From: Paenibacillus sp.
GTDB lineage: Bacteria > Bacteroidota > Bacteroidia > Bacteroidales > Muribaculaceae
Direction of reading: 5' to 3'
Length of the DNA: 64,000 nt
NCBI GenBank assembly: GCA_023663345.1
Contig: JAMPHR010000002.1
Span: forward strand, 502,730 to 566,729
Position 1 is the first letter of the stretch; every line of letters begins with the position of its first letter. The notes under the pieces are model-generated. The model did not search any database, was not told the DNA's origin, and saw only the letters and a list, made by a program, of their open reading frames with translations. Position numbers and translations under genes: made by a program. Positions 16,716 to 24,669 of the stretch are shown piece by piece.

Positions 16716-18188
16716 TTATTCCTCGTCCTCCTCTTCTTCAAAAGTATCGGTGATGATGTTGGCTACCTTGGCCACGAGAGCGTTGTATCCTCTCACGAAG
16801 GGGTTGGGTTTCTTGTTTCCGTTGTCACCTTTCACGGTTCCGGTTTCGCCTGTCGAGGTGATGCCGGTAGGGGTCGGTTTCGGAGGCTGGCCCGGTACGC
16901 GGGTACCGGTCGCGCCGGTCGTACCGGCTTGCTGTGTATTGTTCGGAACCTCGGGAACGGCAGGTTGTGTATAGCCACCTGTGGCGGGGGTGGTATTTAC
17001 GCCTGTAGTAACCTGAGGTTGCTCGATGACCGGTTGCGGAGCCTCTACCGGACGCGGGCTCATGCACTCCTGCGGGTTGCTCTTGGCGGCCTTGTTGAGT
17101 ATCGAGAGCACATCCACAGAGTCGGCCACCTGGATGCGTCCGTCAAGGATGCGCAGGCGGTTGCCGGGTACACCCGAGCGCACCTTCATGCCCGACAGCT
17201 GTTCGAGACGCTGGTTGAACCCTTTCAGGCGTGCGCCCTTGCCCACGATCACTATGCCTTCGGGGAGTTTGGCAGTGGTCAGTCCTGCATACTTTATCTG
17301 CTCGCAGATGTTTATGATGATCTCGCAGGCACGGGCCGACACGTAGTTGTTGATGGCTACGAAATCGGGCTGTACGGGCGAGTAGGCGGCCTCGAGGGTG
17401 GGGAATGCTGACCCGCCGGTGCGTTTCAGCTCCTCGGCCTGCTCCTCGAGATAGTTGAGGGTGGTGATGTCGCGGGTGATGTTGCGCGATCCCATGGGGA
17501 GGACGGCAAGGTGTACGAGCACGCCACCGCGGTAGATGGCTACCGTGGTGGTCTCGGCTCCGAAATCCACCAGCATACATCCGAGTTTCTTCTCATCGTT
17601 GAGAAGCACCAGGTCGGCCAGCGCGAGCGGACGCACGAATGTATCCATTATCTTCAGTCCGAGACGCTCCTCGATCACCACCGAGAGGTTGCGCAACAGC
17701 TGGTTGCGACAGCTGATGAGGTTGAGGCGTGCGAGAATGTGCGATCCCATCTCTCCCTCGGGCTTGCGGGTGGCCTTGCCGTCGACCAGCAGTTCGCGTG
17801 GAGTGGCGGTGACGATGCTTCGCTCGTTCATAGCATAGCCGAGCGCCTCGCGTGTGATATCTTCAATTATGTCATGTGTTATAATAGTCTCGGAAGCCAA
17901 CCGGCGCTCTATATCCACGCTCTGGGCGGAGAGTGATCTACCGCCGAGGCTCAGATATACGCCCTCGATCTTACGGGGAGCCTCACGTTGCTCCAGACGG
18001 CTGATCACGTTTCTCACAGCCTGGGCTGTCTCCACGATGTTGCGGATACAGCCATAGCGCACTATATCGGTGATGGGTTCCTCCTCAACGGCTTTCACGT
18101 TGAGTGCTCCGTCGGGACCTACCGATCCGGTGGCTCCCTTTATCTTGGAGCTCCCTATTTCAAGGGCTATTATTATTTTTTCTTCCAT
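16716..18188 (-). CDS. ftsA: Cell division actin-like ATPase FtsA
   Basis: A 490-aa actin-family protein that tethers FtsZ to the membrane. Residues 1-380 hold the fold: phosphate-1 loop IALEIGSSKIKG, the 1C domain near residues 80-165, phosphate-2 strand GCMLVDFGAETTTVAIY, and the adenosine loop GIVIVGKGARLKGF. It is longer than the 420 aa of E. coli FtsA because of a roughly 80-residue disordered Pro/Thr/Gly/Val linker before the terminal amphipathic helix (NPFVRGYNALVAKVANIITD), after which the chain ends in EEEEDEE. A stretch of acidic residues after the membrane helix is unusual. It sits between ftsQ and ftsZ. Confidence 0.97.
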   Translation of the reverse strand: MEEKIIIALEIGSSKIKGATGSVGPDGALNVKAVEEEPITDIVRYGCIRNIVETAQAVRNVISRLEQREAPRKIEGVYLSLGGRSLSAQSVDIERRLASETIITHDIIEDITREALGYAMNERSIVTATPRELLVDGKATRKPEGEMGSHILARLNLISCRNQLLRNLSVVIEERLGLKIMDTFVRPLALADLVLLNDEKKLGCMLVDFGAETTTVAIYRGGVLVHLAVLPMGSRNITRDITTLNYLEEQAEELKRTGGSAFPTLEAAYSPVQPDFVAINNYVSARACEIIINICEQIKYAGLTTAKLPEGIVIVGKGARLKGFNQRLEQLSGMKVRSGVPGNRLRILDGRIQVADSVDVLSILNKAAKSNPQECMSPRPVEAPQPVIEQPQVTTGVNTTPATGGYTQPAVPEVPNNTQQAGTTGATGTRVPGQPPKPTPTGITSTGETGTVKGDNGNKKPNPFVRGYNALVAKVANIITDTFEEEEDEE

Positions 18189-18196
18189 ATTGAGTA

Positions 18197-18245
18197 TTCG
18201 GGCTTCGCCCGAAGGTTATAGAGGGTTATATGGTTACGAGGTTAA
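18197..18245. repeat. Hairpin plus GGTTAT array, ftsQ/ftsA junction
   Basis: TTCGGGC-TTC-GCCCGAA (18197-18213) forms a perfect 7-bp hairpin, followed on the + strand by GGTTATAGAGGGTTATAT and GGTTACGAGG, i.e. GGTTA(T/C) repeats about 10 bases apart. This is one member of the dispersed hairpin/GGTTAT family described in the findings. It lies 8 bases before the ftsA ATG on the minus strand. Confidence 0.7.
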
Positions 18246-18291
18246 TAAGAGCTTTTTCGTTCGAAGTATGCACTGAGCGCATTTCATAATC

Positions 18292-18317
18292 TTCTCATTG
18301 AGTTCACTCAATGAGAA
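18292..18317. repeat. Perfect palindrome over the ftsQ stop codon
   Basis: TTCTCATTGAGT, two bases, ACTCAATGAGAA: 12-bp perfect arms. The ftsQ TGA (18310-18308, minus strand) lies inside the palindrome, so the hairpin would form at the end of the coding sequence. A weak transcript-attenuation or mRNA-protection role is an inference. Confidence 0.75.
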
Positions 18318-19213
18318 TTCTTAGCGGGGATTGGTTTCTCGGAGTGGGCCGCTTGGCCGGGTACAGTCTGGCCTGGAGCCACGTTATCACCCGCGAGCAT
18401 GGCATCTATGGCCACTATCTCCTCATCCTCGTGGGTTATCACGGGCACATCGGCCGCCTTGCGATGACGTTTCGAGGCCACGAGCTGGCCGTTCCACTTC
18501 AGCGACAAGGTGTCATATTTCTCCCAGCCCTGCTTCACGAGCACACGGTTGTAGAATGTGCGCAGGTCCTCGAGCTTGGACTCGAAATTGACGGGAGCGC
18601 CCAGATTGATCACATGCTCGCGTATGTTAGGGATCAGGATGATATCGTTGGGCGATTTCACCTTTATCATGCCTATATAAGCGTTCCAGGTGGAGTCGGA
18701 CGCTATATAGTCGATCAGCGGCATGAGCGACAGGGGGGTGAACACCGAGTCGGACGGATCGAAATGTCCCTCGATAATGGGCACGCTCTTGTGGTAGCGG
18801 GCCGAGGCCTTCACGCGCTTGCCGGTGCGGTTGACATAGTAGCTCGACGTGCCGTCAAAGACTCTCAACACCGGCACTATCGGAGTCACCGATATGCGTA
18901 TCGAACCGTCGGTGTACCTCACCACGCTCGCGTCCTCGATCTTGTCGAGGTCGAGCAGGCGGTGGCGTATATCCTGGGTGTTGATATTGGCGAGAGCAAG
19001 ACCCTTGGCGCGGGAGGGGAGGCTGTCGAGCTCGCGTATCAGCTCGGCCGGGGTGACAAACCGGCTCGCGCCTCCGTCACCGTCGGCATCCTCCACAGTC
19101 ACGGTCATGCCCGTACACAAGGCATCATCGTTCTCGCGGGCTGTCATGGTGAGAGCTATCACCAGATACACCGCGAGAAGCACGGAAAATAATATTTTGA
19201 GATACTTGTTCAA
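18308..19213 (-). CDS. ftsQ: Cell division protein FtsQ
   Basis: A 301-aa bitopic membrane protein of the divisome. One membrane helix at about residues 6-25 (LKILFSVLLAVYLVIALTM) is followed by a periplasmic POTRA-like and beta domain: LANINTQDIRHRLLDLDKIEDASV and DGSIRISVTPIVPVLRVF, then YYVNRTGKRV. FtsQ links FtsA/FtsK with FtsL/FtsB and the septal synthase. The C-terminus is a long hydrophilic tail (VITHEDEEIVAIDAMLAGDN...) ending KPIPAKNSH. The 26-bp spacing after murC indicates co-transcription. The stop codon lies in a perfect palindrome. Confidence 0.93.
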   Translation of the reverse strand: MNKYLKILFSVLLAVYLVIALTMTARENDDALCTGMTVTVEDADGDGGASRFVTPAELIRELDSLPSRAKGLALANINTQDIRHRLLDLDKIEDASVVRYTDGSIRISVTPIVPVLRVFDGTSSYYVNRTGKRVKASARYHKSVPIIEGHFDPSDSVFTPLSLMPLIDYIASDSTWNAYIGMIKVKSPNDIILIPNIREHVINLGAPVNFESKLEDLRTFYNRVLVKQGWEKYDTLSLKWNGQLVASKRHRKAADVPVITHEDEEIVAIDAMLAGDNVAPGQTVPGQAAHSEKPIPAKNSH

Positions 19214-19239
19214 CTTCTGGGTTATTGATGTGGAACGCG

Positions 19240-20613
19240 CTAATCATTGATCTCCGAAACCAGCTGGGGCAGGTAGTTGCAGATGTCCCCGGCTCCGGCT
19301 GTCAAGAGGATGTCAAAGTTACGATTTTTGAGCGTTTCCACCAATTTTTCTTTGGGTATTAATATTTTATCGGCGGTTTTAACGTTGTCGAATATCAGCC
19401 GGGATGTCACGCCCTCTATCGGCTCCTCGCGTGCGGGGTAGATGTCGAGCAGAACCACCGAGTCGGCCTCGGACAGAGCCTCGGCAAACTCGGGAGCGAA
19501 ATCCCTCGTGCGTGAGTACAGGTGGGGCTGGAATGCCACTGTGAGTTTCCTGCCGGGATACAGCGCCTTGACCGAGGCGATGGAGCTCTTGAGCTCCTCG
19601 GGGTGGTGGGCGTAGTCGTCGATTATCACCCTGCCGGTGCCGTTGCGCTCCTTGAGCCATGTCTCGAAACGGCGTTTGGTACCCTGGTAGGAGGACAGCG
19701 CCTGGCGTATGGTCTCGGGATCGAAAGCCTCGGTCACGCACACCGCCGCAACAGCCGCTATCGCGTTCTCTATGTTCACCTCGACGGGTACGCCGAGATT
19801 TATGTTGCGTATGGTGCCGCGGGGGGTCACGATGTCAAATGTTATGGTACCGAGCGTGCGCCTGATGTAAGTGGCATGGAAATCGCCCTTGTCGCGCGAG
19901 TAGGTGTACACCTTCACGCCGGGGGCAGGGCGGGGCTTCAGTTTCAGTCCCTCGTGCATGATAAGCACTCCGTCGGGGCGTATCAGTTCGGTGAAATGGG
20001 CGAAGCTTTCCAGATAAGCCTCCTCGGTGCCGTAGATGTCCAGATGGTCGGGATCGGTGGCCGTGATGACCGCTACCGAGGGGGTGAGACGGTGGAACGA
20101 GCGGTCATACTCGTCGGCCTCGATCACTGAGTAGGGCGATGAGGGGGAGAGCAGGAAGTTGCTGTTGTAATTCTTCATCACGCCTCCCAGGAATGCGTTG
20201 CATCCTATGGAGCCGGTCTGGAGTATATGTGCGGCCATGGACGATGTGGTGGTCTTGCCGTGGGTGCCGGCGAAGCACAGGCTGCGTGAGTCGCGGGTGA
20301 TGAGCCCGAGCACCTCGGAACGCTTCATCACCTTGAAGCCACCGTCGCGGAAATATTTCAGTATGGGCATATCGTCGGGCACAGCCGGGGTGTACACCAC
20401 CAGCGTGGACGCGGAATCGCGGAACTCCACGGGGATTGCCTCTGCGTCGGGCGAGAATGTGATCTCCACCCCCTCGGCCGCGAGGGCATCGGTGAGATCG
20501 GTGGGTGTGCGGTCATATCCCGCCACCTTTTTCCCTTTCGACAGAAAATAGCGCTCGAGCGCTGCCATGCCGATACCTCCGGCTCCTACGAAATATACAT
20601 TATCCATAGTCAT
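19240..20613 (-). CDS. murC: UDP-N-acetylmuramate-L-alanine ligase MurC
   Basis: A 457-aa Mur ligase that adds L-Ala to UDP-MurNAc, the first peptide-stem step. The N-terminal Rossmann motif YFVGAGGIGMAALER (residues 7-21), ATP loop GTHGKTTTSSM (116-126), central EADEYDRSF (MurC signature) and the C-terminal VIIDDYAHHPEELKSS and FQPHLYSRTRDF motifs are all present. The length matches the family. Met1 and Met3 are both possible starts. It follows murG after a short repeat-filled gap and precedes ftsQ. Confidence 0.97.
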   Translation of the reverse strand: MTMDNVYFVGAGGIGMAALERYFLSKGKKVAGYDRTPTDLTDALAAEGVEITFSPDAEAIPVEFRDSASTLVVYTPAVPDDMPILKYFRDGGFKVMKRSEVLGLITRDSRSLCFAGTHGKTTTSSMAAHILQTGSIGCNAFLGGVMKNYNSNFLLSPSSPYSVIEADEYDRSFHRLTPSVAVITATDPDHLDIYGTEEAYLESFAHFTELIRPDGVLIMHEGLKLKPRPAPGVKVYTYSRDKGDFHATYIRRTLGTITFDIVTPRGTIRNINLGVPVEVNIENAIAAVAAVCVTEAFDPETIRQALSSYQGTKRRFETWLKERNGTGRVIIDDYAHHPEELKSSIASVKALYPGRKLTVAFQPHLYSRTRDFAPEFAEALSEADSVVLLDIYPAREEPIEGVTSRLIFDNVKTADKILIPKEKLVETLKNRNFDILLTAGAGDICNYLPQLVSEIND

Positions 20614-20661
20614 CGTTTTTTAGTCCTTACTTATCCTTACTGAACCTTGCTTGGTCCTTGC
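20614..20661. repeat. 10-11 bp tandem array between murG and murC
   Basis: On the minus strand the gap reads as successive units AAGCAAGGACC, AAGCAAGGTTC, AGTAAGGATA, AGTAAGGACT, that is four units of 10-11 bases, beginning at the murG stop and ending just before the murC ATG. No hairpin or promoter is seen. Confidence 0.75.
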
Positions 20662-21750
20662 TTAATTCTTTTTTATCTCGATTATCTTGTCGACTATCAG
20701 TTCGTCGGCATCGCGCATGGCCATCCCGGAGATACGGGTCGATAGGTCGGCGCGGGCTTTTCCGTCGTCGAGCAGGCGTTTCAGCTCGCCGGGCAATTGC
20801 TCCACGGCATCTTTGTCGAGTATCATCACGGCCGCTCCACGTGTCGAGAGCGCCTCGGCGTTGTGGCGCTGATGATCCTCGGCCACGTTGGGCGAGGGGA
20901 TCAGTATAACCGGTTTGCCAAGTATCTGCAATTCCGATATTGTGCCTGCTCCGGCGCGTGACACCACCAGGTCGGCGGCGCGATAGGCCAGATCCATGCG
21001 ATCGATGAATGTGGTGGCCTTCACGTTGTCATACTCATGGGCCAGGCCTTGGAACTGGTCGGCACCATAGCGTCCGGTCTGCCACAACAGTTGCACGCCC
21101 TCGGCCTGAATGGTGGGCAGCGATGCCGCGATAGCCTCGTTGACTGTGCGGGCGCCGAGACTGCCACCCACCGAGAGCACCAGCAGTCGGCCCGGGTCGA
21201 ATCCCAGCTCGCGCTTGGCATCCTCGCGCGATATTCCGCACTCCTCCAGGTCCTTGCGCACCGGGTTGCCGGTCTTTATGATGTTTTCGGCGGGGAAGAA
21301 ACGCTCCAGGCCGTCGTAGGCCACGCATATAGCCTTGGCCTTGGGAGCGAGCAGTTTGTTGGTCACGCCCGGATAGGAGTTCTGCTCCTGAATCAGAGTA
21401 GGCACGCCACGGCGCTGGGCCTCCTTGAGCACGGGACCACTCGCGTATCCTCCCACGCCTATAGCCACGTCGGGCTGAAATTCCTTTACGATCCTGCGGG
21501 CCTTGCGCAATGATTTCCACAGCTTCCACAGCACCCCGAAGTTGCGCCATAGGCGCTTGCGGTCGAAGCCTGCCACCGGCAACCCCTCGATCTCGTATCC
21601 GGCCGCGGGCACGCGCTCCATCTCCATGCGTCCCAACGCGCCCACAAAGAGGATCTCGGCGTCGGGCTGACGGCGCTTCACGGCATTTGCTATGGATAGG
21701 GCGGGAAATATGTGGCCACCGGTGCCACCGCCCGAAATCAGTACTTTCAT
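20662..21750 (-). CDS. murG: UDP-GlcNAc:lipid I GlcNAc transferase MurG
   Basis: A 362-aa GT28 enzyme that makes lipid II on the cytoplasmic face. The first Gly loop ISGGGTGGHIFPALS (residues 5-19), the second loop VGGYASGPVL and the UDP-GlcNAc site VSRAGAGTISELQILGKPVILIPSP are intact, as are NPVRKDL and SVGGSLGA. Length is standard. It lies downstream of ftsW, separated by 137 bp that contain a stop-codon hairpin and GGTTAT array. Confidence 0.97.
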   Translation of the reverse strand: MKVLISGGGTGGHIFPALSIANAVKRRQPDAEILFVGALGRMEMERVPAAGYEIEGLPVAGFDRKRLWRNFGVLWKLWKSLRKARRIVKEFQPDVAIGVGGYASGPVLKEAQRRGVPTLIQEQNSYPGVTNKLLAPKAKAICVAYDGLERFFPAENIIKTGNPVRKDLEECGISREDAKRELGFDPGRLLVLSVGGSLGARTVNEAIAASLPTIQAEGVQLLWQTGRYGADQFQGLAHEYDNVKATTFIDRMDLAYRAADLVVSRAGAGTISELQILGKPVILIPSPNVAEDHQRHNAEALSTRGAAVMILDKDAVEQLPGELKRLLDDGKARADLSTRISGMAMRDADELIVDKIIEIKKN

Positions 21751-21837
21751 AAAAGGTTTTATCTGTTAAATGGTTTGAAGGGTTAAATTGTTTATAGAAA
21801 TGTTAATCCCATCAGCCTTTTATTTGTGTGAAGATTT

Positions 21838-21891
21838 GATAACCTCATAATCTTATAACTCCATAACCTTAGGCATACGCAGTATGCCTAA
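21838..21891. repeat. Stop-codon hairpin plus GGTTAT array downstream of ftsW
   Basis: On the minus strand TTAGGCATAC-TGC-GTATGCCTAA (21891-21869) makes a perfect 10-bp hairpin that contains the TAG of ftsW. It is followed by AAGGTTATGG, AGTTATAAG, ATTATGAG and GTTATC, a degenerate (G)GTTAT array with a spacing of about 9-10 bases. No T-run follows. Confidence 0.75.
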
Positions 21892-23222
21892 TTAAGCTGC
21901 ATCTTGTTCTCGTCGCGGAGCTGTTCTGGCAGTGATTCCTTCTCCTCGGTGATCTCCTGCTTCTTGTTGCCGTGGCGCGAGGCTGTACGACTCACCGAAA
22001 GCATGATTCCGAAGGCCACGCACGTGACGAATATCGATGTGCCACCCTTGGAGATCAACGGCAACGGCTGACCCGACACCGGGAACACTCCCGTCACGAT
22101 ACCCATGTGGAACAGGGCCTGGAAAGCTATCATCACCGCCATGCCCATCACTATCAGGGCCGGGTAGGTGATGCTGCAACGCGAGGCTATACCGGCTGCA
22201 CGGGCCAGAAGCCACAGATATAGCACAAGGACGGCCAGACCGCCTATCATGCCGAGCTCCTCGACCACGATGGCGAATATATAGTCGGAGAACGCGAGCG
22301 GGAGGCGCGATGCCTCGCGAGAGTTGCCGGGACCCACGCCGTGGATACCACCGTTGGCCTGGGCCATGTAGCTGAGTATCTCCTGGCGGTTCTTGCCGGT
22401 AGGCTCGAGTTCCCATTTGGGAATAGAGTCGTCAGAGTGGCGAGAGAATCGTGCGATCCATGTCTCGATGCGCGACGGGGCGCGTGTCACCCCCTCCTCG
22501 CTGAGTTCGGTAGCCTGGGTGGCATCGGCAGGAATGTCGACATTCACTTCGGTGACATACAGGTAGCCCACGAAGGCCACGGCACATAGCGCGAAGAAGC
22601 CGGTGAGTCCTGCCAGATGTAGCCATTTCACACCACCGATGAGCATCATCGAGTAGGTGATGGCCACCAGGAGCAGTGTGTTGGTGAGTCCCTGCTCGAT
22701 GAGCAGGGCCGAGAAGAACATTATCACCAATCCCGACCACATCATGCCCTTTTTGGTTATGCCCACGCCGTGGGGATCCTGGTTGAGGGTCATAACGAGG
22801 GCCACGAGCAGTACAGCCGAGATCTTGACCATCTCGGCCGGGTATATGCCTATGCCCAGCAGAGAGAACGACCTCCTTGCGCCGTTGACGTAATTGCCGT
22901 AGAACATCACATATATCATCGCGGCCGCACTCAGCACCGAGAATACCACGGTGAAGATGGCAAAGTCGCTGTAATGCCTGCGCGAGAGGATCCATGTGAT
23001 CCCCAGGCCCATGCCGAGCATGAACAGGTGGCGCACTATCGGGCCTATTACGCCGAGCGACGAGGCCGCAACCTCGCGCGACGACGCGCTGTAGAGCTCG
23101 ATCACCGAGATGATGCAGAGGGCTATGAATATGCCCCATATATGCTTGTCGGCCTTGGCCAGAGCTTTGGGCTTGCTCGTGGCTACGGTCGTGGAAGCGG
23201 GGGCGGTGGTTGTGGGTTCCAT
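21888..23222 (-). CDS. ftsW: Septal SEDS glycosyltransferase FtsW
   Basis: A 444-aa polytopic protein (about 10 membrane segments) that polymerises lipid II at the septum with the FtsI transpeptidase. The SEDS pattern is visible: NGARRSFSLLGIGIYPAEMVKIS, where the basic residues and the PAEM/K stretch mark the conserved second loop, then QANGGIHGVGPGNSRE and the last-loop GQPLPLISKGGTS. A roughly 70-residue insertion with acidic and Ser/Thr residues lies between segments (VDIPADATQATELSEEGV...), as expected for a periplasmic loop. N- and C-termini are hydrophilic. It follows murD by 51 bp. Its TAG stop is within a hairpin. Confidence 0.95.
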   Translation of the reverse strand: MEPTTTAPASTTVATSKPKALAKADKHIWGIFIALCIISVIELYSASSREVAASSLGVIGPIVRHLFMLGMGLGITWILSRRHYSDFAIFTVVFSVLSAAAMIYVMFYGNYVNGARRSFSLLGIGIYPAEMVKISAVLLVALVMTLNQDPHGVGITKKGMMWSGLVIMFFSALLIEQGLTNTLLLVAITYSMMLIGGVKWLHLAGLTGFFALCAVAFVGYLYVTEVNVDIPADATQATELSEEGVTRAPSRIETWIARFSRHSDDSIPKWELEPTGKNRQEILSYMAQANGGIHGVGPGNSREASRLPLAFSDYIFAIVVEELGMIGGLAVLVLYLWLLARAAGIASRCSITYPALIVMGMAVMIAFQALFHMGIVTGVFPVSGQPLPLISKGGTSIFVTCVAFGIMLSVSRTASRHGNKKQEITEEKESLPEQLRDENKMQLN

Positions 23223-23273
23223 TGTGTAGTGGAGAGTGAATTGGTTATTGGAATTGGTTTATTCAGTGGACTG

Positions 23274-24614
23274 TCATTTCAGCCGGGCCACGCGCTCCTT
23301 GAACTGACGGCCACGGTCCTCGTAGCTCTTGAACAGGTCGAAGCTTGCACAGCAGGGCGAGAGCAGCACCGTGTCACCGGCAGTGGTGATGCGGGCGGCT
23401 GTCTCCACGGCCTCGTCGATCGAGTGGGTGTCATAGATGGCCGGCACATGGGCGGTGAAGAAGTCAAGGAGCTTGGTGTTGTCCTTGCCCATACATATCA
23501 CGGCTTTCACCTTCTCTTTCACCAGAGGCAGGATCTCGTTGTAATCGTTCCCCTTGTCCTTGCCGCCGAGTATCAGCACGGTGTCGCGGGGCATCGACTC
23601 GAGGGCATACCATGTGGAGTTGACATTGGTGGCCTTGGAGTCGTTGATATAGCGCACGCCGTTGACGGTTCCTGCCGGCTCGAGGCGGTGTTCCACCCCC
23701 TCGAAGTCGCTCAGTGCCTGGCGTATGTTTTCCTTGTCGATATCGAGTATGCAGGCCGAGAGTGCCGCCGCCATGGAGTTGTAGAGGTTGTGCAGACCGT
23801 TGAGCGAGAGCTCGGCGCGGGGCATACGCAGTTTCTGCCGGGGAGTCTCCACATTGAGCATCTCCTCCTCATCGACCCACGCACAGGTCTCCTCCTCCCT
23901 ATGCTCGGCAAAGGGGAAACGGGTGGCATCGGTGGATATGCGCTCGAGCTGACGCCTGATCACTGGATCGTCCTGCCAGTATATGAAGGCATCGCAGGGG
24001 GTGAGGTTGTTGAGTATGCGGAACTTGGCGTTGATATAGTTTTGCATCTCATACTCGTAACGGTCCAGGTGGTCGGGGGTGATGTTGAGCATCACGGCGA
24101 TGTTGGCGTGGAAGTCATACATGTTCTCAAGCTGGAAGCTCGACAGCTCTATCACATACACGTCGTGATGCTCGCGGGCCACCTGCAGTGCCAGGCTCCG
24201 GCCCACATTTCCGGCCAGGCCCACGTTCACTCCCGCGTCCTTGAGTATATGGTAGGTGAGCAGGGTCGTGGTGGTCTTGCCGTTGGATCCGGTGATGCAC
24301 ACCATGCGGGCGTCGGTGTAGCGTCCGGCCAGCTCTATCTCCGAGATCACGGGTATCCCTTTGGCCACGATTTCCTGTATCACGGGGGCAGTGGGAGGTA
24401 TGCCGGGGCTCTTCACCACCTCGTCGGCGGTGAGTATGCGGTCCATGGAGTGCCCGCCCTGCTCCCACTCGATGCCTTCTTCATCGAGCTGTGCGCGGTA
24501 GCGCTCGGGTATGGTCCCCGAGTCGGAGAGGAATACGTTGAAGCCTTTGGTCTTGCCGAGGATGGCGGCTCCTACGCCGCTCTCTCCTCCGCCAAGTATA
24601 ATTAGGGATTTCAT
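23274..24614 (-). CDS. murD: UDP-MurNAc-L-Ala:D-Glu ligase MurD
   Basis: A 446-aa Mur ligase that adds D-Glu to UDP-MurNAc-L-Ala. It shows the N-terminal GGGESGVGAAILG nucleotide loop, ATP loop GSNGKTTTTLL (109-119), the NITPDHLDRY motif and the C-terminal domain NDSKATNVNSTWYALES and ILGGKDKGNDY that bind the product. No truncation. The 55-bp gap to mraY includes a GC-rich stem (CTGCCGGCAGG). Fully consistent with the ligase order of the cluster. Confidence 0.97.
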   Translation of the reverse strand: MKSLIILGGGESGVGAAILGKTKGFNVFLSDSGTIPERYRAQLDEEGIEWEQGGHSMDRILTADEVVKSPGIPPTAPVIQEIVAKGIPVISEIELAGRYTDARMVCITGSNGKTTTTLLTYHILKDAGVNVGLAGNVGRSLALQVAREHHDVYVIELSSFQLENMYDFHANIAVMLNITPDHLDRYEYEMQNYINAKFRILNNLTPCDAFIYWQDDPVIRRQLERISTDATRFPFAEHREEETCAWVDEEEMLNVETPRQKLRMPRAELSLNGLHNLYNSMAAALSACILDIDKENIRQALSDFEGVEHRLEPAGTVNGVRYINDSKATNVNSTWYALESMPRDTVLILGGKDKGNDYNEILPLVKEKVKAVICMGKDNTKLLDFFTAHVPAIYDTHSIDEAVETAARITTAGDTVLLSPCCASFDLFKSYEDRGRQFKERVARLK

Positions 24615-24669
24615 TTCAGTATGTTGCTAATCTATATTGTATGACTGCCTGCCGGCAGCTGATGATTGA

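Noticed and set aside
22770..24605. 611-aa open frame antisense to murD and ftsW
   Set aside because: It is a GC-driven mirror of two well-supported genes; it is rich in His, Gly and Val and has no domain.
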